Shown: in pieces, positions 63,841-64,000 of the stretch | Layout of the letters: every line of letters begins with the position of its first letter | Position numbering within the stretch: the first letter of the stretch is position 1 | The notes under the pieces: generated by a model | Seen by the model: only the letters and a program-made list of their open reading frames with translations | Databases searched by the model: none | Told to the model about the DNA's origin: nothing | Translations under genes and position numbers: made by a program | Assembly (NCBI GenBank): GCA_023134145.1 | Contig: JAGLUW010000031.1 | Location: forward strand, 62,001-126,000 | Length of the DNA: 64,000 nucleotides | Reading direction: 5' to 3' | Source of the DNA: Sulfuriflexus sp. | Lineage (GTDB): Bacteria > Pseudomonadota > Gammaproteobacteria > AKS1

Positions 63841-64000
63841 TGGGCAGCTTAAATTTTAGTTGATGCAACGTTAATTTAAGCGTTATATATTAATAAAGAA
63901 TAGGTAGCAGAGATCAATTTTTTCTAATATAGGAACATCTCATAAGCTAAAAGGAATCGGCTTCATATTCCAGTACAGCCAATGATATATGTTTCCCTAC

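Overview
The window is a contiguous piece of a chromosome from a motile, Gram-negative bacterium, most likely a gammaproteobacterium. Support comes from gene orders known from that class (xseA-guaB-guaA; SRP RNA-dnaX-ybaB-recR), Orn, YoaA, MltF, PBP1b and a complete MoxR/Bat cluster. The sequence looks moderately AT-rich, with the signalling genes richer in AT than the housekeeping genes. I cannot name a genus. There is no CRISPR array, transposase or recognisable prophage gene.

Layout. 0-8 kb: the end of an M48 protease, an M23 endopeptidase, xseA, an orphan SoxXA-binding-like periplasmic protein, guaB, guaA and tadA. 8-14.6 kb: two response regulators without a kinase, mltF, motAB and an HDOD-GAF protein. 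14.7-20.8 kb: tRNA-Ser(GGA), then a four-gene run of class III nucleotide cyclase, small membrane sensor, a sensor-HAMP domain fused to an MFS transporter, and a solute-binding protein without ABC partners. 20.9-26.9 kb: SRP RNA, dnaX, ybaB, recR, rsgA, an M48 (Ste24-type) protease, orn and a FliL-type gene. 27-35.4 kb: a possible small RNA and a six-gene signalling cluster (REC-GGDEF-EAL, histidine kinase, REC-kinase hybrid, MCP-like protein, STAS protein, REC-PP2C-HATPase). 35.4-42 kb: BatD, VWA-TPR, BatA, DUF4381, DUF58 and MoxR. 42-46.4 kb: a second GGDEF-EAL protein, a fatty-acid hydroxylase-family protein and a TVP38-type membrane protein. 46.5-50.3 kb: gltX, glnS, tRNA-Ala(GGC), tRNA-Glu(TTC) and a displaced copy of the tRNA-Glu 3' end. 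50.3-55.5 kb: an MCP gene and the regulatory and OmpA parts of a proteobacterial dedicated sortase system (pdsR, pdsS, pdsO) with no sortase or sortase target nearby. 55.8-64 kb: an MlaC-type protein, an NlpC/P60 lipoprotein, mrcB, a TPR lipoprotein, a putative PD-(D/E)xK-like protein, yoaA, tsaB and a DUF302 protein.

How it fits together. Several genes in separate parts of the window carry upstream matches to the flagellar sigma-28 (FliA) promoter TAAAGTTT-N11-GCCGATAA: motA, the MCP gene at 50.3 kb, the histidine kinase and the MCP-like gene of the 27-35 kb cluster, and more weakly fliL and the HDOD gene. This suggests that the partner-switching/c-di-GMP cluster belongs to the motility regulon. 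The most unusual items are the cyclase/sensor-MFS run, the sigma-28-linked STAS/PP2C cluster, the sortase-less PDS module and the 151-bp tRNA-Glu 3'-end repeat.
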